A stretch of 48,890 bases of DNA from positions 1 through 48,890 of the forward strand of contig NZ_JADEXD010000030.1 of assembly GCF_015207285.1 (NCBI RefSeq), given 5' to 3'. The translations under genes were made by a program, and so were the position numbers. Source of the stretch: Tychonema sp. LEGE 07203 (lineage in GTDB: Bacteria > Cyanobacteriota > Cyanobacteriia > Cyanobacteriales > Microcoleaceae). Below are positions 36,801-45,319 of this stretch, piece after piece (the first letter of the stretch is position 1; every line of letters begins with the position of its first letter). The notes under the pieces are model-generated. The model was not told the origin of the DNA. It saw only the letters and a list, made by a program, of their open reading frames with translations, and ran no database searches.

Positions 36801-36828
36801 TGTTGATTTTTGTTTCGCTTTATAGATT

Positions 36829-37731
36829 ATGAAGGATATCGAGCCGTCTGAGAAGGATACCCCAGGATCTGATGTGAGTATTGACAGCTATCACGTTTCT
36901 GTTTTGGGTCAAGAATTAATTGCGGGTTTGGCCGTGCGTCCGGGGGGTCGCTATTTGGATGCGACGCTTGGGGGCGGCGGACACACGAGTTTGATTTTAG
37001 GGGCGGCGGCTGATGTGACGGTGGTGGCGATCGATCGCGACGAAGAAGCCATCCGTTTTTGCCGGGCCCGATTTGCTAACGATCCCGTCGAGTTTTGGCA
37101 GGGCAATTTTGCTGAATATCAGTCTCAAGAGGCCACATTTGATGGTATAGTAGCAGACTTGGGCGTTAGCTCGGCTCAGTTCGATACACCGGAACGCGGC
37201 TTTAGTTTTCGCCACCCTGCTAAGTTAGATATGCGTATGAACCAGCAGCAATCTTTGACGGCCCAAGAGATTATCAATCATTGGGAAGAAGTTAAACTAG
37301 CAGATATTATTTACAGATACGGCGAGGAGCGATTGTCGCGGCGCATTGCGAGGCGGATTGTCGCACAACGTCCTTTTGAAACTACTACAGAACTCGCAAG
37401 TGCGATCGCCTCTACTTTCCCACCCAAGCAGCGCAACGGTAGAATCCATCCCGCTACCCGCACTTTCCAAGCTTTGAGGATAGCAGTCAACTCAGAACTC
37501 GCTTCTTTAGACACTTTTCTTAAGCAAGCGCCAAAGTGGTTGAAACCAGGTGGGAGAATCGGAATTATTACATTTCACAGTCTCGAAGACCGACCGGTCA
37601 AGCACCAACTCAGAGGAACAGACTGTTTGCAGGTACTGACAAAAAAGCCGATCGTGCCACAATCAGAAGAAGTAGCTAGAAATCCCCGCTCTCGTTCTGC
37701 TAAGCTCAGACTGGCAGAAAAATTAACTTGA
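36829..37731 (+). CDS. rsmH: 16S rRNA (cytosine-1402-N4)-methyltransferase RsmH
   Basis: RsmH methylates N4 of C1402 in the ribosomal P-site. The 300-aa product has the family start [14 protein letters not shown], the SAM-binding [16 protein letters not shown] (about 43-58), [41 protein letters not shown] and [15 protein letters not shown] near the end. Most homologues read FHSLEDRIVK, so Pro replaces Ile here, a small change. ATG at 36829 adds a short variable N-terminus. It is divergent from ndhH. Confidence 0.96.
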   Translation: MKDIEPSEKDTPGSDVSIDSYHVSVLGQELIAGLAVRPGGRYLDATLGGGGHTSLILGAAADVTVVAIDRDEEAIRFCRARFANDPVEFWQGNFAEYQSQEATFDGIVADLGVSSAQFDTPERGFSFRHPAKLDMRMNQQQSLTAQEIINHWEEVKLADIIYRYGEERLSRRIARRIVAQRPFETTTELASAIASTFPPKQRNGRIHPATRTFQALRIAVNSELASLDTFLKQAPKWLKPGGRIGIITFHSLEDRPVKHQLRGTDCLQVLTKKPIVPQSEEVARNPRSRSAKLRLAEKLT

Positions 37732-37865
37732 TTCGACACTAAGGCGAGTAAAGCACGAGTTCCAAACCAAGGCGGGGTCTGGTAAGACCGATCCCGGATG
37801 CCAGTTCCCAATATCCTTGCGGTATCACTAATATGGCACTGACCTATAAAACCCGAAGTCCTGAT

Positions 37866-37890
37866 GCTGATTCGGCTCCGCTGAATCAGC
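37866..37890. other. Stem-loop before the response-regulator gene
   Basis: GCTGATTC (37866-37873) and GAATCAGC (37883-37890) form 8-bp arms around a 9-nt loop, 60 bases before the next start codon. It may be the rsmH terminator or part of the next leader. Confidence 0.45.
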
Positions 37891-37950
37891 CAAGGGTACT
37901 TGACAACCCCGTTTTAGACCCGATCAATTCGCCTAGGAGTAAGGGATAGC

Positions 37951-39624
37951 ATGAGTCGGGGAGATGGAAGCAAGCTGAAACTAATGGTGGTCGATGACGA
38001 ACCCGACAACTTGGATTTGCTGTACCGGACGTTTCGACGCGACTTTCAGGTTTACAAAGCAGATAGCGCCCTCAGCGCCCTGTCCGTTCTAGACGAACAA
38101 GGCGAGATGGCGGTGATCATATCTGACCAGCGGATGCCAGAAATGAACGGCACCGAGTTCTTGGGGAAAACAGTCGATCGCTTTCCTGATACGATTCGGA
38201 TTCTGCTGACTGGATACACAGATGTCGAAGATTTGGTAGAGGCAATCAACGCAGGTCAAGTTTTCAAATACATCACCAAACCGTGGAATCCAGAAGAACT
38301 GAAATTAGTTATCAATCAAGCGTCAGAAACTTACAAATACTACAAGCAGCGCAGCGTTGCACTGCGCCGCGCTTTGCGGAAGGAATCTCTGTTCAATGAG
38401 GTGATGAGCGTAATTCGCGGGTCGCTGGATTACTCTAGTATGGTACAAACTATTGTTCAAACCGTAGGCCAAACTTTTGAGGCCAACTATTGTATGCTGC
38501 GGCCGGTAGAGGGCGATAGACTATTACCAAGTACCTTCCCCTACCAAGCCCAAACTGCCGAAACCAGCAGCTTTTCTTTTGATGAAAATTTGCTGCTGCA
38601 AGCTGTAGCCAGCCGCCAAACTCAAGTCAACCCAAACAGTGGGGGTGACGCTAATTCGGTTGAGATTGCTGTGCCCCTGACTTACCAGCAAGACTTGCTG
38701 GCAGTGCTGGCACTGTGTCAGATTGGCGGCACTAACCCTTGGTCTGCAGAAGATATAGAGTTAATAGAAGGCGTAGCAGCTCAAGCTGCTCTGGCTCTGT
38801 CTCAAGCTAAGCTCTACCAGCGCACTCTGGATTTAGCCAAGCAGATGCAAAATGAGTTGGAAGTGGCCCGCCAAATCCAAACAAATTTGTTGCGCCAAAG
38901 TTGGCCGGATTTTGAAACAGTCAGGGTGCAGGCTTGTTGCTATCCGGCGCGGGAAGTTGGCGGTGACTTTTTTGAAGTCTACGTCCACTCTCAAGGGGAT
39001 ATTTGGATAGCGGTGGGAGATGTTTCGGGTAAGGGTGTTCCGGCTGCTCTATTTATGGCTAGCGCGATTTCGGTGATGCGGCGCGAACTTTCTCAAGAAG
39101 TTTCTCCCGAACCAGAGAGAGTTATGCAGAACATGAACAGCAGTATGGCTGACGACCTGATCGGCAACAACCATTTTATTACAATGGTTGTAGCTCGTTA
39201 CACTCCGTCAACGGGACACCTGGCTTTTGCCAATGCAGGTCACATTTACCCAATAGTTTGGTCGAATTCTGAGGTGAAAGCTCGGGCCGCTAGCGGTGCA
39301 GCGCCGGCAGAGCCGAATTTCCTGAAAGCTCGCGGCATTCCCTTGGGGATACTGCCAGTTTGGAAAGGTAAAAGCGGTGCGATCGAATTAAAATCAGGAG
39401 ATGTATTTCTGCTGACGAGTGACGGGATTACTGAAGCTACCGTGACCACTGAAGCAGTCCCTGGAGGCGAACCAACCCGTTCTATGCTACAACAAGAGGG
39501 GCTTTGGCAACTCTTGATTCGAGAACCCGGTTCTTTCAACTTGGACAATTTGTTGGCCTACATCCGAGCTGACAATCCAGTTCAAGAAGACGATCAAACC
39601 ATCCTCTCTCTGGAGGTTCTCTGA
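37951..39624 (+). CDS. Response regulator with GAF and PP2C (SpoIIE-type) phosphatase domains
   Basis: The 557-aa product probably dephosphorylates an anti-sigma-factor antagonist when its receiver domain is phosphorylated. The receiver domain (about 9-125) has D15/D16, phospho-acceptor D59, T87 and K110. A GAF domain follows (about 155-300, with YCMLRPVEGDRLLPS and AAQAALALSQAKLYQ). The SpoIIE/PP2C domain (about 315-557) starts at VARQIQTNLLRQSWP and shows REVGGDFFEV, WIAVGDVSGKG, FANAGH and LLTSDGITEA, the metal-binding Asp set. ATG at 37951 has AGGAGTAAGGG upstream. A RsbW-like kinase gene follows after 329 bases; together they look like a partner-switching module. Confidence 0.93.
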   Translation: MSRGDGSKLKLMVVDDEPDNLDLLYRTFRRDFQVYKADSALSALSVLDEQGEMAVIISDQRMPEMNGTEFLGKTVDRFPDTIRILLTGYTDVEDLVEAINAGQVFKYITKPWNPEELKLVINQASETYKYYKQRSVALRRALRKESLFNEVMSVIRGSLDYSSMVQTIVQTVGQTFEANYCMLRPVEGDRLLPSTFPYQAQTAETSSFSFDENLLLQAVASRQTQVNPNSGGDANSVEIAVPLTYQQDLLAVLALCQIGGTNPWSAEDIELIEGVAAQAALALSQAKLYQRTLDLAKQMQNELEVARQIQTNLLRQSWPDFETVRVQACCYPAREVGGDFFEVYVHSQGDIWIAVGDVSGKGVPAALFMASAISVMRRELSQEVSPEPERVMQNMNSSMADDLIGNNHFITMVVARYTPSTGHLAFANAGHIYPIVWSNSEVKARAASGAAPAEPNFLKARGIPLGILPVWKGKSGAIELKSGDVFLLTSDGITEATVTTEAVPGGEPTRSMLQQEGLWQLLIREPGSFNLDNLLAYIRADNPVQEDDQTILSLEVL

Positions 39625-39953
39625 ATCTGTCAGCAATTCCCGACTATTTGTCGGGAGCTTTGGGTATCAAAAACTGAAGCCCTAAGTTGACAGTTTGCAG
39701 ATTACCGCATCGAAGGCGGGCGAGTCCATAGCTGCAAGCTTCGCTAACGGCAAAAGTTACAGAATTAGCGCGTCAACGGCTAACTCTCAACTCATGCTTT
39801 TTGGTTAATGCTTGCGCCGAAAGTCTATTGCATCGATCGCCCGGTATTGACTATCCTTCATGTCGCGACAAATATCAACGCCAAATAAATTCGGCTTGTC
39901 ATACTTCATCCCTGGTCTGAAGACGCAGGTTTCCAAACTTACAGGATTTTTTT
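39625..39953. other. Spacer between the phosphatase and kinase genes
   Basis: No gene is seen. A hairpin TCCCGAC / GTCGGGA (39638-39644 and 39650-39656) follows the phosphatase stop closely and may be a terminator, although it lacks a full T-run. The rest shows no clear element apart from a GATCG site near 39833. Confidence 0.5.
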
Positions 39954-40376
39954 ATGAATACTGAGCTTCATGTGCCAAGCGACTTGCGGTTTTTAACAAT
40001 TGTTGAAAATTGGTTGCTGAGCAGTTTGGAAGTTGAACTAGGAGAGCACATCGATTGGCCGCGTCAGTCGAATCGTTTGCGCTTGGTGTTAGCAGAAGCC
40101 TATTCTAACGTGATCCGCCATGCTCACAAAGATCAACCCAATTTGCCGGTGTTAATTCGCTTGAATTTAAAAAATCGCGATATTGGTTTAGAAATTTGGG
40201 ATTACGGTAAAGGTTACGAAATGGATACTTACAATCCCCCCAGACCGGAAGCTAAACAAGAAAGCGGTTACGGCTGGCTGATTATGAGCAGGCTTATGGA
40301 TCGGGTGGACTACAGCTTGCAGCTAGACGGTCGCAACTGTCTGAAGTTGGAAGCGAGTTTGGCGGAAAAAACTTAA
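39954..40376 (+). CDS. RsbW-like anti-sigma factor serine/threonine kinase
   Basis: The 140-aa product is a GHKL-type kinase that would phosphorylate an anti-anti-sigma factor. The ATP site is complete: N box LRLVLAEAYSNVIRHA (42-57, with E48 and N52), G1 box WDYGKG (82-87) and G2 box GYGWLIM (105-111). A FxxxxNWL-type helix starts the domain. ATG at 39954 has AGGA about 8 bases before it. The neighbouring phosphatase gene on the same strand makes partner switching likely, but no STAS antagonist or sigma factor lies nearby. Confidence 0.88.
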   Translation: MNTELHVPSDLRFLTIVENWLLSSLEVELGEHIDWPRQSNRLRLVLAEAYSNVIRHAHKDQPNLPVLIRLNLKNRDIGLEIWDYGKGYEMDTYNPPRPEAKQESGYGWLIMSRLMDRVDYSLQLDGRNCLKLEASLAEKT

Positions 40377-40569
40377 TTAGCCGTTAGTTGTCGGTGATTA
40401 GCCATGAGTCATATCATGTCCGTTCGATTATCGCCGCAGGTGGTAGGGGTTCCCCTCACCAAAAATATCTGCCAATAATAATTGGTCTCAAAAACCCGCC
40501 CTGGTTTTTAATCTCTGTCGATCGGACATAATACAATTAGCGATCGGCAATACTCTTTTTGAAGAGGGT

Positions 40570-40607
40570 GGCTGTCTGTCCTGCAGTGCAGTGACAGCCT
40601 CTTTTTT
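40570..40607 (+). terminator. Intrinsic terminator
   Basis: GGCTGTC (40570-40576) and GACAGCC (40593-40599) form a stem with an inner CTGCA / TGCAG pairing, followed by TCTTTTTT. This is the most typical intrinsic terminator in the window and fits the end of the kinase transcript. Confidence 0.75.
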
Positions 40608-40645
40608 GTGCATTCCCGTACCTGCGGCGCGAGATTGCAAGCTCG

Positions 40646-40703
40646 TCAGCAGTCAGCAGTTAACAGTTAACAGTCAACAGTTAACAGTCAACAGCCAACA
40701 GCA
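40646..40703. repeat. AGTTAAC/AGTCAAC heptamer tandem repeats
   Basis: About eight copies of the 7-mer AGTTAAC, AGTCAAC or AGCAGTC. It is another STRR block; the open frame across it is an artefact of the repeat. Confidence 0.8.
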
Positions 40704-40980
40704 GACGCTACAACCAAAATCGAACTCATTCATCTGCGTTAATCTGTGTTCATCTGCGTGTATCTGCGGTTAAAAAAAAGAGAATGTACTAACCGCAGAT
40801 GACAATGGATTCACGCTGACGCAGATGCACAGAAGAGAGATATGAACCATTCCGATGTCTAACAGGTTTGGGTAAAAAGCCGATTTCTGCCTCAGTCAGG
40901 CAAAAAGAACGATCGCTTGAAGCATTGCGCGCGATCGACAGATCGAACCCAAATGAGCAATTTCAATCCGAAACAGCTTA

Positions 40981-41415
40981 TTAAACATTAAAATTTTTGT
41001 GGGGTCGCAAATTTAGCAATTCTTGGGGAGAAGCTAACAGCCTGACGGTGACAGAAAGGATTTCTTGGCGAGAATTGAGTAGGAACAACCATCCGACATT
41101 AACACCAAATGCGGAAGTTTGCACCCGGCCGCTGACCTGAACTTCAACTCGGTCATCTTCTAAAACTTGGCTGATACCTTGCTGCGGTGCGAGCTGCATT
41201 CCTCGCGCTTCTGTTTTGAGATAAGTGGCGATCGAGCTTTTACCGACAATTGGCTCTTCAAACGGCGCGTGCAGAACTCCTTCCTCAGCAAATAAATTAG
41301 CCGTAGCTGCAAAATCGCCCGCGTTTAAAGTTTCAAAATATTGCAGCACCACGGGCTTTGTGATGCCTGCAATCTTTATAGAGCGAGTTAAAATAGGTCT
41401 AGTTGTGGCAGTCAT
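40981..41415 (-). CDS. C-terminal domain homologue of OCP (CTDH, NTF2 fold)
   Basis: CTDH proteins are free versions of the OCP sensor domain; they bind and pass on ketocarotenoids and quench singlet oxygen. The 144-aa product aligns along its length with residues 190-320 of the OCP encoded just upstream: AGITKPVVLQYFETLNAGDF, AEEGVLHAPFEEPIVGK and VRLLASPQELLNL. The carotenoid-ring Tyr and Trp are kept (Y26 in LQYFET, W109 in VGWLFLL). There is no cysteine at all, so the disulfide-linked dimer described for some CTDHs cannot form. ATG at 41415. It lies downstream of ocp on the same strand, 623 bases apart. Confidence 0.88.
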   Translation of the reverse strand: MTATTRPILTRSIKIAGITKPVVLQYFETLNAGDFAATANLFAEEGVLHAPFEEPIVGKSSIATYLKTEARGMQLAPQQGISQVLEDDRVEVQVSGRVQTSAFGVNVGWLFLLNSRQEILSVTVRLLASPQELLNLRPHKNFNV

Positions 41416-41647
41416 ATAAAAAGTGATTGCAGATAGATGAATGAATCTAATGTAATCGCTATCTTTGTCGCAGCAAATCCCTCAAAAGATATAGGTAGGG
41501 CTGGGAAAAATTATCAGAAAAAAAAGCAGCAACCTACAGCAATCTCAAATCTCAAATTGTATAAATCCACACGCTTAACTCGTTCCCAGACACAGCCTGG
41601 GAACCGAGAGCAGCCCGGCAGAGCCTCGCTGGGAAAAAAGCAGGCTT

Positions 41648-41700
41648 TTCTAACCGATCTGCGTTACTAGCCTGTGTCTGGTAACGCAGATCGGTTAGAA
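41648..41700. repeat. Perfect 20-bp inverted repeat
   Basis: TTCTAACCGATCTGCGTTAC (41648-41667) and its complement (41681-41700) enclose a 13-nt loop. On either strand it would fold into a very stable hairpin. It looks like a miniature palindromic element rather than a normal terminator. Confidence 0.75.
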
Positions 41701-41969
41701 CTCACATCTTGCAGCATTCTCGCTCGCACAGGCTCTCCGGCCTGTTCTGTCAACAAGTGCATTTTCTTGTGGGGTGGACATCCTGTCCGCCCATAAAAAG
41801 CTTATTGAAAATGGTGCTCTTCTGTCAGTTAGAATTGATTTAACCGCAGAGTTCGCAGAGGGCACAGAGAAAGAATAGAGAGAGAATAGAGAGATGAATG
41901 CAGGACGTTGCTGCCGGATTTGGTATAACGAGCAGAAAAAGTAGAAAAATCGAAAATCTCAAGTTGTAG

Positions 41970-42000
41970 AAACCCAGATACTTTTAAAGCATCTGGGTTT
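41970..42000 (-). terminator. Hairpin after ocp, probable terminator
   Basis: AAACCCAGAT (41970-41979) and ATCTGGGTTT (41991-42000) form a stem 38 bases after the ocp stop on the minus strand. T-rich sides are present but there is no long T-run. Confidence 0.55.
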
Positions 42001-42038
42001 AAGTGCAAGTCTTTTTTACAAAGGCCAAACAGAGTATT

Positions 42039-43001
42039 TTATTTGCGGATCAGGTTGAGCAATTCTTTCGGAGAGGCCAACAAGTCGATCGCCACAAAGA
42101 AAATTTGACCTTGGGGATCGAGCAAAAACCGCCACGCAATGTTCATACCCACATTCGAGCCGAACCAAGGAGTTTCAACTTTACCCGTAACTTTCACTTG
42201 GCGGTAGCCATCTTCTGCAGGCTCCGATACGCCTTCTTGGGGCATCATTTTCAGTCCGATACACTCTTCCCGCATATAGTTGAGGATAGCTTCGCGACCG
42301 ACGATCGGCTTTTGGAAAGGCGGTTGCAGAGCGCCTTCTTCGGCAAATAAACCGACGGCTGGGGTGAAGTCGAAGGCATTCATGTAGTCGATGTAGCTGA
42401 GCACGGTCTGCTCGGTGATACCCTTAATCTCAGTTTTCACCCGCTCTGCTACTGCGGTGGGAGTGCTGCGGGGGGCAGCTCGTTTGCCGTACTCTTGGCT
42501 GAAATCTGGATCGTAGCCCATGTGAACTACCGTGTTGCGAAGTACGGTAATTTGTTGACCCGGATCGAGTTTCTTGATGGTTTCGAGAACTGCGGTGGCT
42601 TCGGGAGACATTTGATAGCCTGTAGGGATGGGGGCGACAAGGCCCTGTTTCATCATTTGTCCCAATTCGTACCAGAAACCGAGTTTGGTGTTGACGCGCA
42701 AGGATGTGTAAATCCGGCCGATTGTGGTGTCGGCGTTGCTGGCCAGGTCAAACATGGTTTTGCTTTGATCCGCAGGCGACATTTGCTTGATTTCGTTGAG
42801 AACGCCTTCGACTAGCGCCATGCTGGCTACTCCGGGAGCTGCTGCGGTGATGGAGATGCCCATTTCAGTGTAGGCATACCAGAGGAGTGCGAGTTGGTCT
42901 TCGACGCTGAGTTTGTAGAATGCTTCCGTGGTAGCGGGAACAGCGCTCGCAATCTCGGTGTTTGAGAAAATTGATTGAGCTGATTGAATACTAACTGCCA
43001 T
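42039..43001 (-). CDS. ocp: Orange carotenoid protein
   Basis: OCP is the blue-light-activated photoprotective carotenoid protein that binds the phycobilisome and dissipates energy. The 320-aa product has both domains: the helical N-terminal domain (about 18-165) and the NTF2-type C-terminal domain (about 190-317). The carotenoid contacts are visible: W41 and Y44, W110, Y203 and W290 (numbered 201 and 288 in well-studied OCPs, an offset of two). R155 and E246 fit the salt bridge that breaks on activation. ATG at 43001 gives the family N-terminus. The linker is slightly longer, with RSTPTAV. It lies upstream of the CTDH gene. OCP1 is likely, but subtype cannot be proved here. Confidence 0.97.
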   Translation of the reverse strand: MAVSIQSAQSIFSNTEIASAVPATTEAFYKLSVEDQLALLWYAYTEMGISITAAAPGVASMALVEGVLNEIKQMSPADQSKTMFDLASNADTTIGRIYTSLRVNTKLGFWYELGQMMKQGLVAPIPTGYQMSPEATAVLETIKKLDPGQQITVLRNTVVHMGYDPDFSQEYGKRAAPRSTPTAVAERVKTEIKGITEQTVLSYIDYMNAFDFTPAVGLFAEEGALQPPFQKPIVGREAILNYMREECIGLKMMPQEGVSEPAEDGYRQVKVTGKVETPWFGSNVGMNIAWRFLLDPQGQIFFVAIDLLASPKELLNLIRK

Positions 43002-43070
43002 GTGTATGCTGTGGGATTCGCTGTTGGTTTTACTTGCCGACTTGAATATACGAACCCATTTCTCCTTTGA

Positions 43071-43083
43071 TTACATTATGTAA
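43071..43083. promoter_or_regulatory. Small palindrome upstream of ocp
   Basis: TTACAT, one base, then ATGTAA lies about 70 bases before the ocp start, in the divergent ocp/queG spacer. It could be an operator, but its size is within what chance allows. Confidence 0.25.
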
Positions 43084-43211
43084 CGTTTTTGAGCTTTTTG
43101 AGTTCAAATTTATAAATATAAAGATTGTGAAAGTATTATCTATTCTTTACCCAAAAATCCTCTTAAAATTACTAGACTTATTGCACATTTTATGCTGCGG
43201 TTGCTAATTCT

Positions 43212-44180
43212 ATGAAAATATCAATTAATCGCGATCGCATTCAGCAAAAAGCCCTAGAGTTGGGATTTCACAAAGTGGGAATCGCCTCAGCAGACGCGGA
43301 TGTCGATATAGAAAAACAAAGATTGCAAGCTTGGCTGGACAAGGGTTATCAGGCGGATATGGCCTGGATGGCTAACCCGAAACGGTCCGATATTCGATCG
43401 CTCATGCCAGAAGTCAAGTCATTAATATGTGTTGCCATTAACTACTACACGCCCCACCAGCGCCCCGAAAACTCCCTGTTGGAGGGGGGGGACGGTGCAG
43501 CCCTAGAATATGCTAAGATTTCTCGCTACGGTTGGGGGCGGGATTATCACAGAATTTTACACAAAAAACTGAAAATTTTGGCAAATTGGGTGCGATCGCA
43601 AAGCGAGGGAATTGAAGCGCGCTATTATGCTGATACCGGGCCGGTTCAGGATAAAATGTGGGCGCAGCGTGCAGGAATTGGCTGGATTGCCAAAAATGGT
43701 AATTTAATTTCGCGAGAATACGGTTCTTGGGTATTTTTGGGCGAAATCTTGACTAATTTGGAGTTAGCGCCGGATGCTCCCCATACTGAACATTGCGGTA
43801 GTTGTACTCGCTGCATTGAGGCGTGTCCGACGGCGGCTATTACTGAGCCTTTTGTCGTGAATGCCGATCGGTGCATAGCTTATCATACGATCGAGAATCG
43901 AGCCGAAAAACTCCCCGACGAAATTGCATCTAATTTACAAGGTTGGGTTGCCGGTTGCGATATTTGTCAAGATGTTTGTCCTTGGAATCAGCGTTTTGCA
44001 AAACCAACAGATGTTACAGAATTTGAGCCTTATCCTGAAAATATAGCGCCGACACTTGCAGAATTAGCCGACATTTCCGACGAAGAATGGAACCGCAGAT
44101 TTACAGCTTCGGCGCTGCGGCGAATTAAACCTGAAATGCTGCGTAGAAATGCCAAAGCAAATCAAATTAATAGTGATTAG
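43212..44180 (+). CDS. queG: Epoxyqueuosine reductase QueG
   Basis: QueG performs the last step of queuosine biosynthesis, reducing epoxyqueuosine in tRNA with a cobalamin cofactor and two [4Fe-4S] clusters. The 322-aa product shows YYADTGPVQDKMWAQRAG (138-155, catalytic Asp141). C195, C198, C201 and C205 lie in CGSCTRCIEACP, then C221, and C249, C252 and C256 in CDICQDVCP complete the cluster ligands. The family-typical WIAKNGNLI and FLGEILT segments are present. ATG at 43212 gives a standard N-terminus. It is divergent from ocp with 210 bases between. Confidence 0.95.
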   Translation: MKISINRDRIQQKALELGFHKVGIASADADVDIEKQRLQAWLDKGYQADMAWMANPKRSDIRSLMPEVKSLICVAINYYTPHQRPENSLLEGGDGAALEYAKISRYGWGRDYHRILHKKLKILANWVRSQSEGIEARYYADTGPVQDKMWAQRAGIGWIAKNGNLISREYGSWVFLGEILTNLELAPDAPHTEHCGSCTRCIEACPTAAITEPFVVNADRCIAYHTIENRAEKLPDEIASNLQGWVAGCDICQDVCPWNQRFAKPTDVTEFEPYPENIAPTLAELADISDEEWNRRFTASALRRIKPEMLRRNAKANQINSD

Positions 44181-44213
44181 TCCTTAGTCAGTGGTCATTA
44201 GAGCTAATATATT

Positions 44214-44327
44214 AGACAAGATTGTACTCATTTACCAATTATCTTGAAATGCCTCTGCGTTTATCTCTGTTTATTCGGCTTACATCTGCGATTTATGTAT
44301 CAATGAACGATTTATGCAATCTTGTCT
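44214..44327. repeat. Inverted repeat around a short GCAGAT patch
   Basis: AGACAAGATTG (44214-44224) recurs as its complement CAATCTTGTCT (44317-44327). Between them lies a CTGCGTTTATCTCTG-type repeat stretch. It could be a small mobile unit like the one around the GxxExxY gene, but it has no gene inside. Confidence 0.5.
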
Positions 44328-44409
44328 GTTATATTCTAGAATGCAGTAAATTATCCCCATATAAAATATAAAATAGTATGATTCTCTATTCCTTATTTGC
44401 TGTTGTCCA

Positions 44410-45048
44410 ATGACCAAAGTAATTATTTTTGATTTTGACGGTACTTTAGCAGATACAATCGATATTCTTTTGAGCATCACCAACCGTTTGTCAGCAGAAT
44501 TCGGCTTTAAGCCTGCGACAAAAGAGGAAGTAGCTCAACTGAGCAATTTAACTTCTTGGCAAATCCTGAAGTATTCTGGCATTTCCCTCTTCAAATTCCC
44601 GCTGCTGATTAGAAAATTGAGAGCAGAGTTACGCAGTGAAATTTCAGACGTTCAATTATTTCCGGGAATTAAAGAAGTTTTGCTGGAGTTGAAAAAACGG
44701 GGGTTTCAACTGGGCATTATCACATCTAATTCCAGAGAAAATGTCTTAGCGGCGCTGGAAAATAACAATTTGCAAGATATTTTTACGTTTATTTACTCAG
44801 GTTCAACTTTCGGGAAACATAAAGTTATTAATAAATGGCTCAAAAAAGAAAAAATCAATCCTAAAGAAGTCTTTTATGTGGGAGATGAGATTAGAGATAT
44901 AGACGCTGCTAGAAAAACGGGAATTAAAATAATTGCTGTAGGTTGGGGTTTTAATTCTCAGGAGGTTTTGGCCCTACACCATCCCGATTTTTTGATTGAA
45001 CGTCCCCAGCAATTGATCGAGATTATGAGTAATCTGGGAGGAGTGTAA
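44410..45048 (+). CDS. HAD-family hydrolase (phosphoglycolate phosphatase-like)
   Basis: The 212-aa product is a HAD phosphatase with the nucleophile motif IIFDFDGTLADT (D8 and D10), an all-helical cap (about 15-80), motif II LGIITSNS, a conserved Lys in the GSTFGKHKVINKW segment, and motif III FYVGDEIRDIDAARKTG. It resembles Gph-like enzymes that act on phosphoglycolate or other small phosphates, but the substrate is not fixed by the sequence. ATG at 44410 directly follows CTGTTGTCCA, with no ribosome site seen. It stands alone between queG and a small membrane gene. Confidence 0.88.
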   Translation: MTKVIIFDFDGTLADTIDILLSITNRLSAEFGFKPATKEEVAQLSNLTSWQILKYSGISLFKFPLLIRKLRAELRSEISDVQLFPGIKEVLLELKKRGFQLGIITSNSRENVLAALENNNLQDIFTFIYSGSTFGKHKVINKWLKKEKINPKEVFYVGDEIRDIDAARKTGIKIIAVGWGFNSQEVLALHHPDFLIERPQQLIEIMSNLGGV

Positions 45049-45185
45049 AGTGTTGTAAATAAATACTTCCAAATTTAAAGTAGTAAAAACTTTATGTCAG
45101 AACCGATTGAAAAAATGAATGGAGGCTGATATAAATGTGAAGGAGAAAGATTTACTCGATCGCTCAAATAAAGAGGAACAGTATT

Positions 45186-45296
45186 ATGTCAGCATTTGAA
45201 ACTTTCTTAACTTTTAGCTTGGCTTCCACTTGCGCGGTAGCCACTTTGGCAACTTGGTTGCGTTTCACCAATCCGCCTTCTGTTAAACGCAACTAA
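45186..45296 (+). CDS. 36-residue single-span membrane peptide
   Basis: The peptide reads MSAFETFLTFSLASTCAV, then ATLATWLRFTNPPSVKRN. One hydrophobic helix (about residues 6-25) is followed by a short basic tail. A strong Shine-Dalgarno AGAGGA (45172-45177) lies 8 bases before the ATG, and the frame ends cleanly at TAA. Size and shape resemble small photosystem or respiratory subunits such as PsbT, but the similarity is weak and I do not assign it. No gene follows; the tandem hairpin array begins 23 bases later. Confidence 0.55.
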   Translation: MSAFETFLTFSLASTCAVATLATWLRFTNPPSVKRN

Positions 45297-45319
45297 TTGT
45301 ATTATTGTTTGAATTTGGT

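Larger units (their letters stand above)
40377..40980. other. Repeat-filled gene-free region
   Basis: About 600 bases without a credible gene. It contains a terminator-like hairpin (40570-40607), a heptamer repeat block (40646-40703) and two stretches of the GCAGAT repeat (about 40728-40770 and 40790-40830). Short open frames here are made of repeats. Confidence 0.55.
41416..42038. other. Repeat-rich spacer between ocp and the CTDH gene
   Basis: No gene is seen in 623 bases. It holds a GCCTGGGAACCGAG-type repeat (about 41585-41640), the 20-bp perfect palindrome at 41648-41700, a GTGGACATCCTGTCCGCCC patch near 41775, an AGAGAGAAT repeat near 41870 and the ocp terminator. No frp (fluorescence recovery protein) gene is present. 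Confidence 0.6.

Noticed and set aside
40591..40773. A 60-codon frame with SQQLTVNSQQ repeats
   Set aside because: It is translated from the heptamer tandem repeats and overlaps a terminator hairpin.
41437..41670. A 77-codon plus-strand frame beside the CTDH gene
   Set aside because: It is made of intergenic repeat sequence and has no ribosome site or recognised domain.
45137..45199. A 20-codon GTG frame overlapping the start of the small membrane peptide gene
   Set aside because: Too short to support by itself; noted only as possible translational coupling.
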